NCBI RefSeq assembly: GCF_012927185.1
Contig: NZ_JABBGB010000001.1
Coordinates: 1,984,001 to 2,048,000 of the forward strand
Direction of reading: 5' to 3'
Source of the DNA: Pseudoflavitalea sp. G-6-1-2
Lineage (GTDB): Bacteria > Bacteroidota > Bacteroidia > Chitinophagales > Chitinophagaceae
DNA length: 64,000 nt
Shown here: positions 22,732 through 32,400 of the stretch, in pieces
Layout: every line of letters begins with the position of its first letter
How positions within the stretch are numbered: the stretch's first letter is position 1
Notes under the pieces: model-generated
Databases searched by the model: none
What the model saw: the letters and a program-made list of their open reading frames with translations, nothing else
What the model was told of the DNA's origin: nothing
Made by a program: the position numbers and the translations under genes

Positions 22732-25700
22732 TTAGAAGTCGAGTTTCAGCTCCAGCGTGAATGTTTTTGCTTCAGGAAACCATACCTCACCATATCGTCT
22801 GTCGATTGCTTCGGGATCGATATTCATGCTGTTGTTGTTCCAGAGGAAAAGATTGGTGCCTTGTGCGGCCAGTTGAACATTCTTGAAAATATTGCCGGTC
22901 CATCTTGCAGGAAGCTGATACATCAGGCTCAGTGTTCTCAGTCTGATGAAATCTGCGCTGGCCACTTTGTTGTTGCTCATGGCATATGCCTGTCTTCTCT
23001 TGTAAGGTTCATTGGCGTTTACATACAGTGCAGGGATGTCTGTAAAGTTCTCATCGCCGGGCTTACGCCATCTTTTGTCGATGTCTTCTGTAATCGGACT
23101 GGTTGCTCTCAGGTAAGTCACCGGCAGTCTCATCTTCGCTCCGAACTGGAAGGTGAAGATGGGAGTGAGTGAAAAACCTTTGTAGGAGAAAGTATTGAGG
23201 AAAGAGCCAAAGAACTTGGGTATGGTGGTTCCTGAATATTCCAGCCAGCCGAGTGTAGGAGTTTCAGCGGTATTGTGTGGAACCTTCTCGCCTTTTTCGT
23301 TGTAGATGGTGGGTTCGCCGGTATTGTCGAGTCCTCCCCATTTGTAACTGTATAAATAATCGATGGGTTTTCCTTCAACCTCTCTGTCTTTTCCTCCGAT
23401 GAGCCAGTTGTCTACATTGTCGTAGGGAGTGAACACTTTGGTTACTTTGTTTTGATTGTAACTCAGGTTGAGTGTGCTGCTCCAGTTGAATTTGGAATTG
23501 GTAAGGATGTTGGTGCTGATGCTCAGATCGAGACCTGTATTGCGTACTTCGGCTGTGTTCTTGTATACTGTTGCAAAACCAACTGAAGGGTCAGCAGGTA
23601 CATAGCCCAGCAGGTCGAAACTCTTTCTTACATAATAATCTGCAGAAATATTGATTCGATTGTTGAGCAGTCCGAGATCGAGTCCGAGATTGGTGCTGCG
23701 TGTGCTTTCCCAGCGAAGCTTATTGTTGGCCGGATACTGAATTTCGAGATAATCTTCTCCGGTATACCAGTCGTTGCGCGGAATTCCTACGAGTACTTTG
23801 CTGGTTCTTTTGTCTACGTTTCCGTTGAGGCCGGTGGTTGCACGAACACGGAGGTTGCTGATGGCGTTAACATCGAAGAAAGATTCGCGGCTTACATTCC
23901 AGGCCAGGCCGAAGCTGTAGAGCGGCGTCATCTTATCGTTGGTGGTTGCTCCGAAGAGATTCGATTTGTCGATACGGCCGCTGAATGAGAAAACATATTT
24001 GTCGTTGTACGTGTAAGATCCATTGGCGTACATGGAGAATTGTCTTGTCTGGCCCTCTCTAACGGGCTGGAACATGGGCATCAGTGAGTAGATCTGTCCG
24101 TCCCATCCCGTAACTCCTTTTCCTAAGGTCTCGGCATCGATAGAAGAATAAGTGAGGCGGCTTTTGTCGTAGTTGAAAAAGCGGTCGTTCTGTCCGGTGC
24201 TGAGTGTTCTTACCAGTTCTGTACCTGCGATGAAATTCACGCGGTGCAGTGTTCCGTTGAATTCTTTATCGAATCTGAGCTGGTTGCGCCATGATGTGCT
24301 CTGAATCTGACTGCTCGATTTGTAGTAAACGGTTCCGTTGGGGAGCTGGTATTTCAGTTTTCCATCTTCGATGATGGTGAGCTGATTGATGCTTCTCCGG
24401 GTATCGTACAATTCGGTATTCTGATAATCGTCGAACCGGTATTCATTTCTTTCGAACTGGAATTTTGTTTCGAGTACAAGCGGTTTGGCTACATTCCAGC
24501 TAAGTCCAAAATTGATGCGGGGTGAAAAGCTTGTCCAGCTTTTATCGTAGTTGTCGGCTTCGCGTTTGAGGTTGAAGTTCCAGTCGTGATAGCCTTTGTC
24601 CATGTACTCCTGATTCCTTTCCATGGAAATGTATGGTCCATATTGCGGCACGTAATTTCCATTGGCATCCACAAACATTTCGTAAGGTCTTTGTTTTACG
24701 AAACCATCTGTTGAAACGCCATTGCTGTTTCCTTTGGAATAGGCCAGATTGAGGTCTGCATCGAAGCGCAGTTTGGGAACAATCTGATAACTGTTCTTCA
24801 CCAGCAGGTTCATGCGTTTGAAGTCATCGCCGCGGGTGCTGTTCTGGTTATCCTGGTAGTTCATTGAAATGTAGTACCGGTTCTGAGTGGTAGCGCCTGC
24901 GATGGAAAGATTGTACTGAGAGTAAATGCCTGTGCGGAAGAAGAGATCATCCTGATCGAAAGCATTGTTCTTTCTGAGCAGATCGTATTGTTTGTTGGCT
25001 TCATCCTGATTGATGATCCCCTTTTTTTGTTTTGCGTAGATCTCGTACACTTTGGAGTAACCGAGATTGTTCTCAGGGTTGTTGAGGTTGAACCAGTTTT
25101 TGTCGAGTGTTTCGAGTTCGGCATCGATCACCTGCGCAGAATTAGGCATTCTGAGTGCGCTGATATCGGGCCTGGGCTGGAATTTCACCGATGAGGTGAA
25201 GTTGAAAGTGGGAGGACCGTTTTGTCTTTTGCCCGATTTGGTGGTGATCACAATCACTCCGTTGGAAGCGCGCGCACCCCAGATGGAGGCTGCGGCTGCA
25301 TCGCGAAGCACTGTAATACTTTCAACGTCATTCGGATTAATGGAACCGTATCCGAGCTCAGAAGCAAAGCCATCGATTACTACGAGTGGGCTCTGTGCTG
25401 CATTGATGGAGCTTTTGCCGCGAACAAGCGGAGTTCCGTTATTCATGAGCACGCTGGGCAGCATGGTGGCGAACTTTTCGGTGATGTCCGATACACCGAT
25501 CTGTTTTTCGAGTGTAGCGCTGCTTACAAAACCGAATGAGCCGGTAGCGCGTTCTTTGGCGATGGTCTGGTAACCGGTGTTAACGATGGTAACAACGGCC
25601 GAGTCCATCACATTGGTTTTTATTTTCAGGGTAATTACGAGGTTTACTTTAGGCGTAAGTTTTATCTCCTGCGTTTCGAATCCTACGGCGCTGATCAGCA

Positions 25701-26295
25701 GTACATCGCCTTCATTGGCGTTGATGGAGAACAATCCGGAATTATTGCTCACAACACCTATGTTCTTTCCTTTGATCTGGATATTAACGCCGGGAATGGG
25801 TTGTCCTTTTGGGTCGAAGATCATGCCCTGATAGATGGTGGCTGGATCTTCCCAGAGGGTTATAGGGAGAGGGGCGGGTTTGGGTTGGATGATGATGTTC
25901 TTCTCGTCGATGGTCCAGGTGAAGTCGATTCTGCTGAAACAAAGGTCCAGTGCGGTTTTTAGTGGAACGTTCTGCAGCTGCAGAGTAACCGGAGGCATTT
26001 TCTCGATGTCTTTGCTGAACACGATGAAAGTAAAACCGGTTTGCACTTCGATGCTTCGCATCACCTTTTCAATAGGTGCTTTGTTCACCGAAATGGTGAT
26101 GGTTTGACCAACTCCCCGTGCGGAAACCTGTAAGAATCCGGCGAGCATAAAAAACATTACCAGCCTCATAATTCGCAGTGTTTGATTTATCCGTGGGGGC
26201 CAGCTGGTTGGGTTTGGGGTGCCAGACGCCTGCGGCGCTCCAGGTAATTGAATGGAATGCAGGGGCATGCCCGCATTCATACAAGTTAAATGCAT
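22732..26295 (-). CDS. SusC/RagA TonB-linked outer-membrane transporter with STN signalling domain
   Basis: A protein of about 1,187 residues. I choose the ATG at 26295 (MHLTCMNAGMPL), which gives the N-terminal extension usual in Chitinophagaceae SusC proteins before the signal peptide (LVMFFMLAGFLQVSARG). An STN domain follows (APIEKVMRSIEVQTGFTFIVF to IIIQPKP), then a CarboxypepD_reg domain (GMIFDPKGQPIPGVNIQIKGKN), the plug (VRGKSSINAAQSPLVVIDGF, then VLRDAAAASIWGARASNGVIVITTKSGK), and a 22-strand barrel ending ...FTLELKLDF with C-terminal Phe. The STN domain can contact the FecR anti-sigma factor upstream, so import of the ligand may induce its own operon. Confidence 0.93.
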   Translation of the reverse strand: MHLTCMNAGMPLHSIQLPGAPQASGTPNPTSWPPRINQTLRIMRLVMFFMLAGFLQVSARGVGQTITISVNKAPIEKVMRSIEVQTGFTFIVFSKDIEKMPPVTLQLQNVPLKTALDLCFSRIDFTWTIDEKNIIIQPKPAPLPITLWEDPATIYQGMIFDPKGQPIPGVNIQIKGKNIGVVSNNSGLFSINANEGDVLLISAVGFETQEIKLTPKVNLVITLKIKTNVMDSAVVTIVNTGYQTIAKERATGSFGFVSSATLEKQIGVSDITEKFATMLPSVLMNNGTPLVRGKSSINAAQSPLVVIDGFASELGYGSINPNDVESITVLRDAAAASIWGARASNGVIVITTKSGKRQNGPPTFNFTSSVKFQPRPDISALRMPNSAQVIDAELETLDKNWFNLNNPENNLGYSKVYEIYAKQKKGIINQDEANKQYDLLRKNNAFDQDDLFFRTGIYSQYNLSIAGATTQNRYYISMNYQDNQNSTRGDDFKRMNLLVKNSYQIVPKLRFDADLNLAYSKGNSNGVSTDGFVKQRPYEMFVDANGNYVPQYGPYISMERNQEYMDKGYHDWNFNLKREADNYDKSWTSFSPRINFGLSWNVAKPLVLETKFQFERNEYRFDDYQNTELYDTRRSINQLTIIEDGKLKYQLPNGTVYYKSSSQIQSTSWRNQLRFDKEFNGTLHRVNFIAGTELVRTLSTGQNDRFFNYDKSRLTYSSIDAETLGKGVTGWDGQIYSLMPMFQPVREGQTRQFSMYANGSYTYNDKYVFSFSGRIDKSNLFGATTNDKMTPLYSFGLAWNVSRESFFDVNAISNLRVRATTGLNGNVDKRTSKVLVGIPRNDWYTGEDYLEIQYPANNKLRWESTRSTNLGLDLGLLNNRINISADYYVRKSFDLLGYVPADPSVGFATVYKNTAEVRNTGLDLSISTNILTNSKFNWSSTLNLSYNQNKVTKVFTPYDNVDNWLIGGKDREVEGKPIDYLYSYKWGGLDNTGEPTIYNEKGEKVPHNTAETPTLGWLEYSGTTIPKFFGSFLNTFSYKGFSLTPIFTFQFGAKMRLPVTYLRATSPITEDIDKRWRKPGDENFTDIPALYVNANEPYKRRQAYAMSNNKVASADFIRLRTLSLMYQLPARWTGNIFKNVQLAAQGTNLFLWNNNSMNIDPEAIDRRYGEVWFPEAKTFTLELKLDF

Positions 26296-26459
26296 AACTT
26301 CGTTTAGTTTTGGGTTAATCAAATGCAGTTGTAACAGGTTTGTCAAATGGTTGCCCGAATTGCCGGAGGCGAGTACCAGTCGTCTTCGACCGCCCGACAG
26401 TTGATCGCTGCCGGGCTTTTTTATGGGCTTGATTTTTTTAGTTCATCAGCAGTCTGAGT

Positions 26460-27659
26460 TTAGCGGGTTACTGTAATTTTTTTTCCATCGATTGAAAAAT
26501 GCAGGTGTCCTGTAAGACTTAGTTTGTGCATCAGTTTTGAAATGGGCATATCGCGGGAGAGGTTGGCCATAATGCCTTCGCGGCCTATATCTCCTTTGAT
26601 GGTCACTTCTACATTATACCAGCGTTCGATCTGTCGCATGGCATTGGCAAGGCTTGTGTTGGTGAACATAAAGCTGTTGCGCGTCCAGGCAATTACCGGT
26701 TCTGTATCGATGCTGCGAATTTCTATCTTCTGGCTTTTCACCTGTTCTTCCATCGGGTGCGGATAAGTTACTTGTTGGCCGGGTTTCAGAACAATCGGTT
26801 GTTGTAAGTTGTTAGTGGTTAGGCTCACCTTTCCGCTGATGAGTGTTGTGCTCACTACCGGCTCATTGGAATAGGCATTCACATTGAAGCTGGTGCCGAG
26901 TACATTTATTTCACCGGCGGGTGTTTTCACTTTAAAGGGGAGTTTGGAGTTGGAAGCAATTTCGAAATAGGCTTCTCCCGTGATCTCCACACTTCGCTGT
27001 GTGTTGCTGAATGCAGCAGGGTAACGGATGCTGGATGCTGCGTTGAGCCAAACCCGGCTTCCGTCGGGAAGGGTCAGGCGATATTGTCCTCCCCGCGGAG
27101 TAGACAGCATATTGATCATTGAAGCAGATGCGGCATCGCCCTGTTGTACCTGATAGTTGAGCTTTCCGTCGGCTTCTTTGATGATGCGGATGCCTCCCTG
27201 GCTGGCGATATTGCCATTGGAACTGCTGTCGAGCGTTATTCTCGTGCCGTCGGCCAGTGTGAGAACGGCCAGATCCTGACCGGGAGGTATATCGTTCGAT
27301 GATGCAACAGTAGGAGGTAATGAATTGTCATTCGACTTCGGAAGCAAAAGGTAGATTGCGGAGGCTGCCACCAACAGCACAGCAGCTGCCACAGCCACGC
27401 GTCGGTAGGGAAAGAGTTTTCTTACGGGAATGCTTGCCTGCTCTGAGCCGGTGATCTTCTCATACAGTTCATCCCAGCTGATTTTTTCGGCGGCAGCGCC
27501 CGGTGAGATATTAGCATAGAGAACGTCCATGTAGGGATGGAGATCCTCTGCATTCATATGCCGGAGATGCCCGAACAACTCCTGCAGTTCATCCTGCGTA
27601 CACTGGTTAGTGGTGTATCGCGAAAAAAGATAATGAAACCTGTCATTTGATGGCAGCAT
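26460..27659 (-). CDS. FecR-family anti-sigma factor
   Basis: A 399-residue protein. The N-terminal cytoplasmic region (1-85; FSRYTTNQCTQDELQELFGHL) would hold the sigma factor. One membrane helix is at about 88-107 (VAVAAAVLLVAASAIYLLL). The periplasmic FecR domain contains TPRGGQYRLTLPDGSRVWLNA, SIRYPAAF and RSVEITGEAYFEIASN, followed by a DUF4974-like C-terminal domain (SLANAMRQIERWYNVEVTIKG, MPISKLMHKLSLTGHLHF). It reads the STN domain of the SusC protein downstream and releases the ECF sigma factor encoded upstream. The gene order sigma-FecR-SusC-SusD is the classical one, except for a divergent small gene between sigma and FecR. Confidence 0.93.
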   Translation of the reverse strand: MLPSNDRFHYLFSRYTTNQCTQDELQELFGHLRHMNAEDLHPYMDVLYANISPGAAAEKISWDELYEKITGSEQASIPVRKLFPYRRVAVAAAVLLVAASAIYLLLPKSNDNSLPPTVASSNDIPPGQDLAVLTLADGTRITLDSSSNGNIASQGGIRIIKEADGKLNYQVQQGDAASASMINMLSTPRGGQYRLTLPDGSRVWLNAASSIRYPAAFSNTQRSVEITGEAYFEIASNSKLPFKVKTPAGEINVLGTSFNVNAYSNEPVVSTTLISGKVSLTTNNLQQPIVLKPGQQVTYPHPMEEQVKSQKIEIRSIDTEPVIAWTRNSFMFTNTSLANAMRQIERWYNVEVTIKGDIGREGIMANLSRDMPISKLMHKLSLTGHLHFSIDGKKITVTR

Positions 27660-27752
27660 AGATTTTGGTTTGCCGTGGTAGAATAAGGCATGGTTCTATT
27701 ACTGACGAATGCCGAACGGGGTAATAACCGGATCAGAAAAGAAAAATCGGGG

Positions 27753-27775
27753 AAAATGTAGCATCGTTACATTTT
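27753..27775. promoter_or_regulatory. Inverted repeat between FecR and the RHH gene
   Basis: AAAATGTA and TACATTTT flank seven bases; the outer GG/CC extend the symmetry with one extra T. It lies between the divergent FecR (start 27659) and RHH (start 27808) genes and may be an operator for either. Confidence 0.45.
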
Positions 27776-27807
27776 TCCGTTCTCAGTCACATTGAAAAAA
27801 GGATTTT

Positions 27808-28047
27808 ATGGAAATCAGATTAACGGTAGATGATGATTTTATGGACAGGCTCAAAGAGGAATCCGGAATCGAAAACTCTACTCAGCTGGTATCGGAAGCT
27901 TTGTCTTTGCTGAAGTTTGCAGTAGCGGAAGCCCGCAAGGGGAGAGTGCTGATTTCTGCAGATGAAGATGGGGAGAATGTAAAACGGATTGTGATCCCAT
28001 CACTGGAACCGAGCCTGCAGGCTAAATTCAATGGCTCTGAGAATTAG
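27808..28047 (+). CDS. Ribbon-helix-helix (CopG/MetJ-type) small DNA-binding protein
   Basis: A 79-residue protein whose first 45 residues match the RHH fold: a strand MEIRLTVDD, helix A DFMDRLKEESGI, the turn NSTQ, and helix B LVSEALSLLKFAVAEARKG. A short C-terminal strand pair follows (GRVLISADEDGENVKRIVIPSLE). RHH proteins bind DNA as dimers through the N-terminal ribbon and are often autoregulatory or antitoxin-like; no toxin gene is adjacent. It lies on the plus strand inside the gap between the minus-strand sigma and FecR genes. An inverted repeat (27753-27775) sits 33 bases upstream. Confidence 0.75.
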   Translation: MEIRLTVDDDFMDRLKEESGIENSTQLVSEALSLLKFAVAEARKGRVLISADEDGENVKRIVIPSLEPSLQAKFNGSEN

Positions 28048-28070
28048 CCGCTTTGCGGCTTCCCGAAGGA

Positions 28071-28673
28071 TCACCTGAATTGTTCGCAGGTCCAGATAAG
28101 GAAAGCTGCCCCGAATTCTCCGGAATGTTTGTCCAGATGCAGTTTGATGAATTTCAGGGTCTCCGTGAGAATATTGTTCACCCTGCTTTTGGACAGGCCG
28201 GTGATTCTGGCAATTTCCTCATGAGAGCAATCCTGTTCCCTGCTCAGGCGGTAAACCTGTTGCTTTTGGGGAGATAGTTGTTCCAGTGCCTGATTGATCA
28301 GTTGCTGATATTCTCTGGAGAGGATGAAGTCTTCGAGGGAGCGATCGGGCTCCGAGATATTGCTCCAGACCTGATTGATGAGTTTTTGTTCCCTTGAAAT
28401 TTTGCGGAGATGATCGATGGTGCAGTTGCGCACGATGCGGTAGAGCCATGCTTCGGGTAACTGAATATTCGTGAGGGTGTGGCGTTGAACCCAAACGCGG
28501 GTAAAACATTCCTGAATAATTTCCTCGGCGTCGGCGGAAGATTTGGTCATGGCCAGTGCGAAAGAAAAGAGGCGTTTGCTGTACAGATCGAATAATTGCC
28601 TGAATGCAGGCTCATTGCCTGCAGCGATCCGGGTAACCAGATCTCTGGCGGTATCAGGGGAAGGTGTAACCAA
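28071..28673 (-). CDS. ECF RNA polymerase sigma factor (SusCD-linked)
   Basis: A 200-residue ECF sigma factor. Region 2 (about 15-85) contains FDLYSKRLFSFALAMTKSSADAEEIIQECFTRVWV, the core-binding and -10 recognition part. Region 4 (about 125-185) contains LSPQKQQVYRLSREQDCSHEEIARITGLSKSRVNNILTETL, the HTH that reads the -35 element. It heads the sigma-FecR-SusC-SusD-ABC array on the minus strand and should be sequestered by the FecR protein until the SusC STN domain signals. The start at 28673 is the only ATG-type start giving full region 2. Confidence 0.93.
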   Translation of the reverse strand: MVTPSPDTARDLVTRIAAGNEPAFRQLFDLYSKRLFSFALAMTKSSADAEEIIQECFTRVWVQRHTLTNIQLPEAWLYRIVRNCTIDHLRKISREQKLINQVWSNISEPDRSLEDFILSREYQQLINQALEQLSPQKQQVYRLSREQDCSHEEIARITGLSKSRVNNILTETLKFIKLHLDKHSGEFGAAFLIWTCEQFR

Positions 28674-28724
28674 TCAGAGTGCCTTTGTTACCGATAAAGT
28701 TCCTGAAAAAATCGATAGGATACT

Positions 28725-28760
28725 ATAAAAAAAAGATCCCCGGCAAGAATACCAGGGATG
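28725..28760 (-). terminator. Terminator of the sigma-region-2 gene (minus strand)
   Basis: On the minus strand ATCCCTGG and CCGGGGAT pair with one mismatch around an eight-base loop, followed by a run of T. It lies 54 bases after the stop of the gene at 28814. Confidence 0.7.
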
Positions 28761-28813
28761 GTTTACTAATCATTTCCATTAACACATTAACCCTTATCCT
28801 AAAAAAAACTTAA

Positions 28814-29278
28814 TTACTTTTTTTGAGCGGAGTTGTCTGCTGCGTAGTACTGGTGTAAAATTTTACGGGCCATAGGCGGCAGATTGGTAGCCGGATTGTA
28901 GGGAATCGCTCTGGGTGGCCTGGGTCTGCTCAACTCTTTTTCCATGAACTGAGTGGCTTCTCTCCAGGCGAACTGATTCATTGCTTCGTCGTGCGCTCCC
29001 TGCGGATGGCTTTCAATCAAACTCAAGCTGGCATCTCTCACATTTCTGTATAAAAAGGCCTTGATGGCCGACCAGCTGTCCATTTGCTGATGTAAACTCC
29101 AAAGATCTATGAAGGCGTTCTCTACAATTTTTTCCGCCTGTCTCGGCTTGTCTAAGATCCTCTTGGCGAAAAAACATATTTCCAGATAAAATTGGTGAAA
29201 TACCAATGCAAAAGTCTCTGCTTTGCCTTCCTTAAAATGTAGTACGATCTCTGCGGTGTTGGGATCCTGGTAGTTCAT
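28814..29278 (-). CDS. Sigma-70 region 2-like protein without region 4
   Basis: A 154-residue protein. Residues about 5-85 look like ECF sigma region 2: LHFKEGKAETFALVFHQFYLEICFFAKRILDKPRQAEKIVENAFIDLWSLHQQM, then SAIKAFLYRNVRDASL. The usual DAEDxxQExF box is weakened (QAEKIVENAF). Instead of a linker and HTH region 4, the last 60 residues are Pro-rich (SRPRPPRAIPYNPATNLPP) and then charged. It therefore cannot recognise a -35 element in the normal way. It might be a decayed sigma factor, a core-RNAP-binding modulator, or an anti-FecR decoy. It has its own terminator and is divergent from the sensor kinase at 29456. Confidence 0.7.
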   Translation of the reverse strand: MNYQDPNTAEIVLHFKEGKAETFALVFHQFYLEICFFAKRILDKPRQAEKIVENAFIDLWSLHQQMDSWSAIKAFLYRNVRDASLSLIESHPQGAHDEAMNQFAWREATQFMEKELSRPRPPRAIPYNPATNLPPMARKILHQYYAADNSAQKK

Positions 29279-29371
29279 GTGAACAAATTTAAGGACTACC
29301 TGGTTGGGGACTGTTTCGCGTTTGTTGCGGAACGATTACAATGTAAACTTACGCAGCTCAGTAATTTATAG

Positions 29372-29393
29372 ATTGTAGTATTTTCACTACAAT
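29372..29393. promoter_or_regulatory. Perfect inverted repeat in a divergent promoter region
   Basis: ATTGTAGT and ACTACAAT flank six bases, between the divergent sigma-like gene (29278) and the sensor kinase (29456). It is a candidate operator; T-rich tail absent, so not a terminator. Confidence 0.45.
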
Positions 29394-29455
29394 TCGCGGA
29401 ATTCAACTATATTCATTTGAACATTAACCAGAACCACGTTGCCATTTACCTTTCT

Positions 29456-32400
29456 ATGAAGCCTGTAACCACAAGCATCTTCCCCATACTGCTGCTGTTT
29501 TTGTTGTTTAGTGTACGCATTGATGTTAGTGCACAACAACCGTCTTCGCGCGATGCCTATCTTTTGGTAGATATGCTCAACGATAACAGTGGGCTTCCTC
29601 AGAATTCCATCATCAGTCAATACATCGATACCAGCTCGGGCATGCTTTGGCTGGCTACCTTCGGTGGCCTCGCCAGATACAATGGCATCGCCGTAAAATC
29701 TTTCGATCATCAGCTGAACGAATCGCTGCTCACCAACCGAATGGTGAATCTTTTCAAAACCACCGGTGGTGATGTGTATGCGATGAATGTGCATTCTCAA
29801 TTGCTGCAGATAAGACAGCAGGATATTGCCGTGAATCAGGCCTATACCTGGATCTGGCAGCAATACGGCATCTTCGTATGGTTCAAGGGCATTCTTCATT
29901 CACTGGATGAGATCCCGAAAATGGGCACACTTAATTTCAATCGCCCCTCTTATTATCCGGAGCAGAGCCAATGGGCTGTCGGCGATTACAATTATTATCC
30001 TGTTGCCATTTCCAATGGGCGTTTTGCCGTGGTGAGTCAGCAAAACGAACTGCTTATTTACAAAGATGCACAGCTGCTTCACCGTTATGCTTTGCCGGTT
30101 CACTGGAAGCAGGCTCAGCTTTTCCATTCCAATGGCCTGCTCTATGTGCTCGATCATCATCTGAACGGTGTTTGTTACGATGTGAGCGGCAATGAGCCGC
30201 GGCTTATGCCGGCTGCATTGCAGCGGGTGGAACGCCTGCATAACACGGAGGCGCCTACCACACTGTATTACAACGAACTCAACGATCAGGCGGTGATCGC
30301 ATCCGGAAGAACCATCATTGTGCTGGGCTCCGATGCATCCGGATTATTCATCAGCAAAGAACTGGTGATCGATGAGCTGCCGAAAAGCATCAACAATATC
30401 CTGTTCTATCCTCGTCACAATACCTTGTTCATCGGTACTACCACCGATGGATTGTATGTTTTCAGAAAGAACAATTTCAGCCAGCTGCTGGCGCCCGATC
30501 TTGCTACCAATGTAAACAGCAATTATGCGCAGCTGCTGCTGCCCGGCGACCGGCTTCGTACCAACAGAGGCGTTACCTACGATCTGAATAGTGGCAATGC
30601 CGGTTTTCTGCAGGTGGACAAAAGCCTTGAAATGGCCATGTACTCTCCATTCAGCAAAGACAGTTCGGGAGGATATTATTACTGCAATGAAGAAAGGGTA
30701 ATGTACACCGCGCCCAATGGAACGGTGAAGGTGATCTATGAAAATCAACTGAAAAAAACGAAGGATAATGCCATCAGCTTTGTGTGGCTCGATTCTACAA
30801 CCGGCAAAGTATGGATACTCGAATCTTTCCGGTGGGGGTATCTGAAAAACGGCGTCTATACCGTTGCGGTAGATTCTCCGAAAGAAAAACTGCCCAAGCC
30901 ATATAACTTCACCCGTAAGGAGAATTTCATTTATCTGGCTACGGAACGCGGGCTGGTGATACTGAACGAGCCGAAGGCCAAATGGAGGTTCGCACCCGGA
31001 ACCAACAATATGGAAGTAAGATTTGTGTCAATGGACAATCAGCAACCTATCTGCTGGTTCGGTACTTATGGGCATGGATTCGGAGCATATCTTCCGGAAC
31101 GCGACAGCGCTTATTTCTTTCCGCAGGATCCCAATCACCACCTCGCATCTACACATGCATTGATCGAAGACAGCAGCCGGAATTTCTGGGTGCCTACCAA
31201 TAAAGGACTTTTCAGAATCAGCAAATCGCAACTGCTGCATCTCATCGATGATCCGCTGAGGCAGAGCAAAGTATTGCACTACGATTACTTCGATCGTAAA
31301 GACGGACTGCCTACCAATGAATTCAACGGAGGAGCACAGCCTATCTGGAATCAGTGGCAGGGAGAATACCTGCTTTCGTCCATCAATGGCATACTGCGGT
31401 TCAACCCGGCAGGCATTTCTTCTGCAGATTGGATTGAGCCTGTGTTCGTAGATCATGTGGAAGTGAAAGACAGGCCCGATCTGCCGGCTCCGGCAGCAGG
31501 GCAACCCTGGCAATTTGGGAAAGACGACAGAAATGTAAGATGGGCTATCAACAATGCTTACTGGGCTAACCCGTATTCACTGCGTATAGAGTACCGCCTC
31601 GATGATCAGCCCAACTGGAAACCAATTGAAGGAAAGGAGCTGTTCACCGGATGGGAAATACTCGATGCGGGTGCGCATGTGCTGCATCTTCGTCAATTCT
31701 CTGCCGATAAAGCCACGTATCGCGAAACCAATATTCCCTTTTCTGTAAAGCTTTACTGGTACGAAACCTTTTGGGTGCAGGCATTGGCAGCGGTGCTGTT
31801 TCTGATTCTGTTTATCTGGGGCTCTACCTATTTTTATCGTCAGGGCAAACTCCGTAAGGCCGCGAAGCAAAAAGATGAAGTGATATCAGAGACATACGAA
31901 ATGATGGAAGAAGACAATGCCCTGATCGAAGCTTCCAATCTCTACCGGTCGAAAATGGTATATGTGCTGATGCACGATGTTACAGTGCCGGTAGCAAGCA
32001 TGGAAAAAGTATCTGGAATGATCTACCGCAACTTCGATAAAGTAAGGCCGGAAACCATGAAAGAAGTGATGAGAGAGATCAACGATGCGGCGAGAAATCT
32101 GCTCATACTCAGCGATCAGCTGGTGCAGTGGAGCAATATTCTCGATACAGACTACACCACTGTAATGGAGGCTACCTACATGCATGGCCTTGTTGAAGAG
32201 ATACGGGAAGAACTGGGCGATCGTTTTCAGCTGCGCAACAATCAGCTGCTGAATCTGGTGCCCGATGACATAGAAGTAGTGAACAAGCAGAACCTGCTGC
32301 ATTTACTGCTTTTCAACCTCATTCTGAATGCCAATAAGAATATGAATGATGGGGTGATTCAGGTAGAAGCTTCCCAGACGCCTGAACATACCATGCTGGT

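Noticed and set aside
26380-26430. Hairpin CCCGACAG/CTGCCGGG with T run on the plus strand between FecR and SusC
   Set aside because: No plus-strand gene precedes it and pairing has a mismatch; may be chance or an antisense RNA end, too weak to call.
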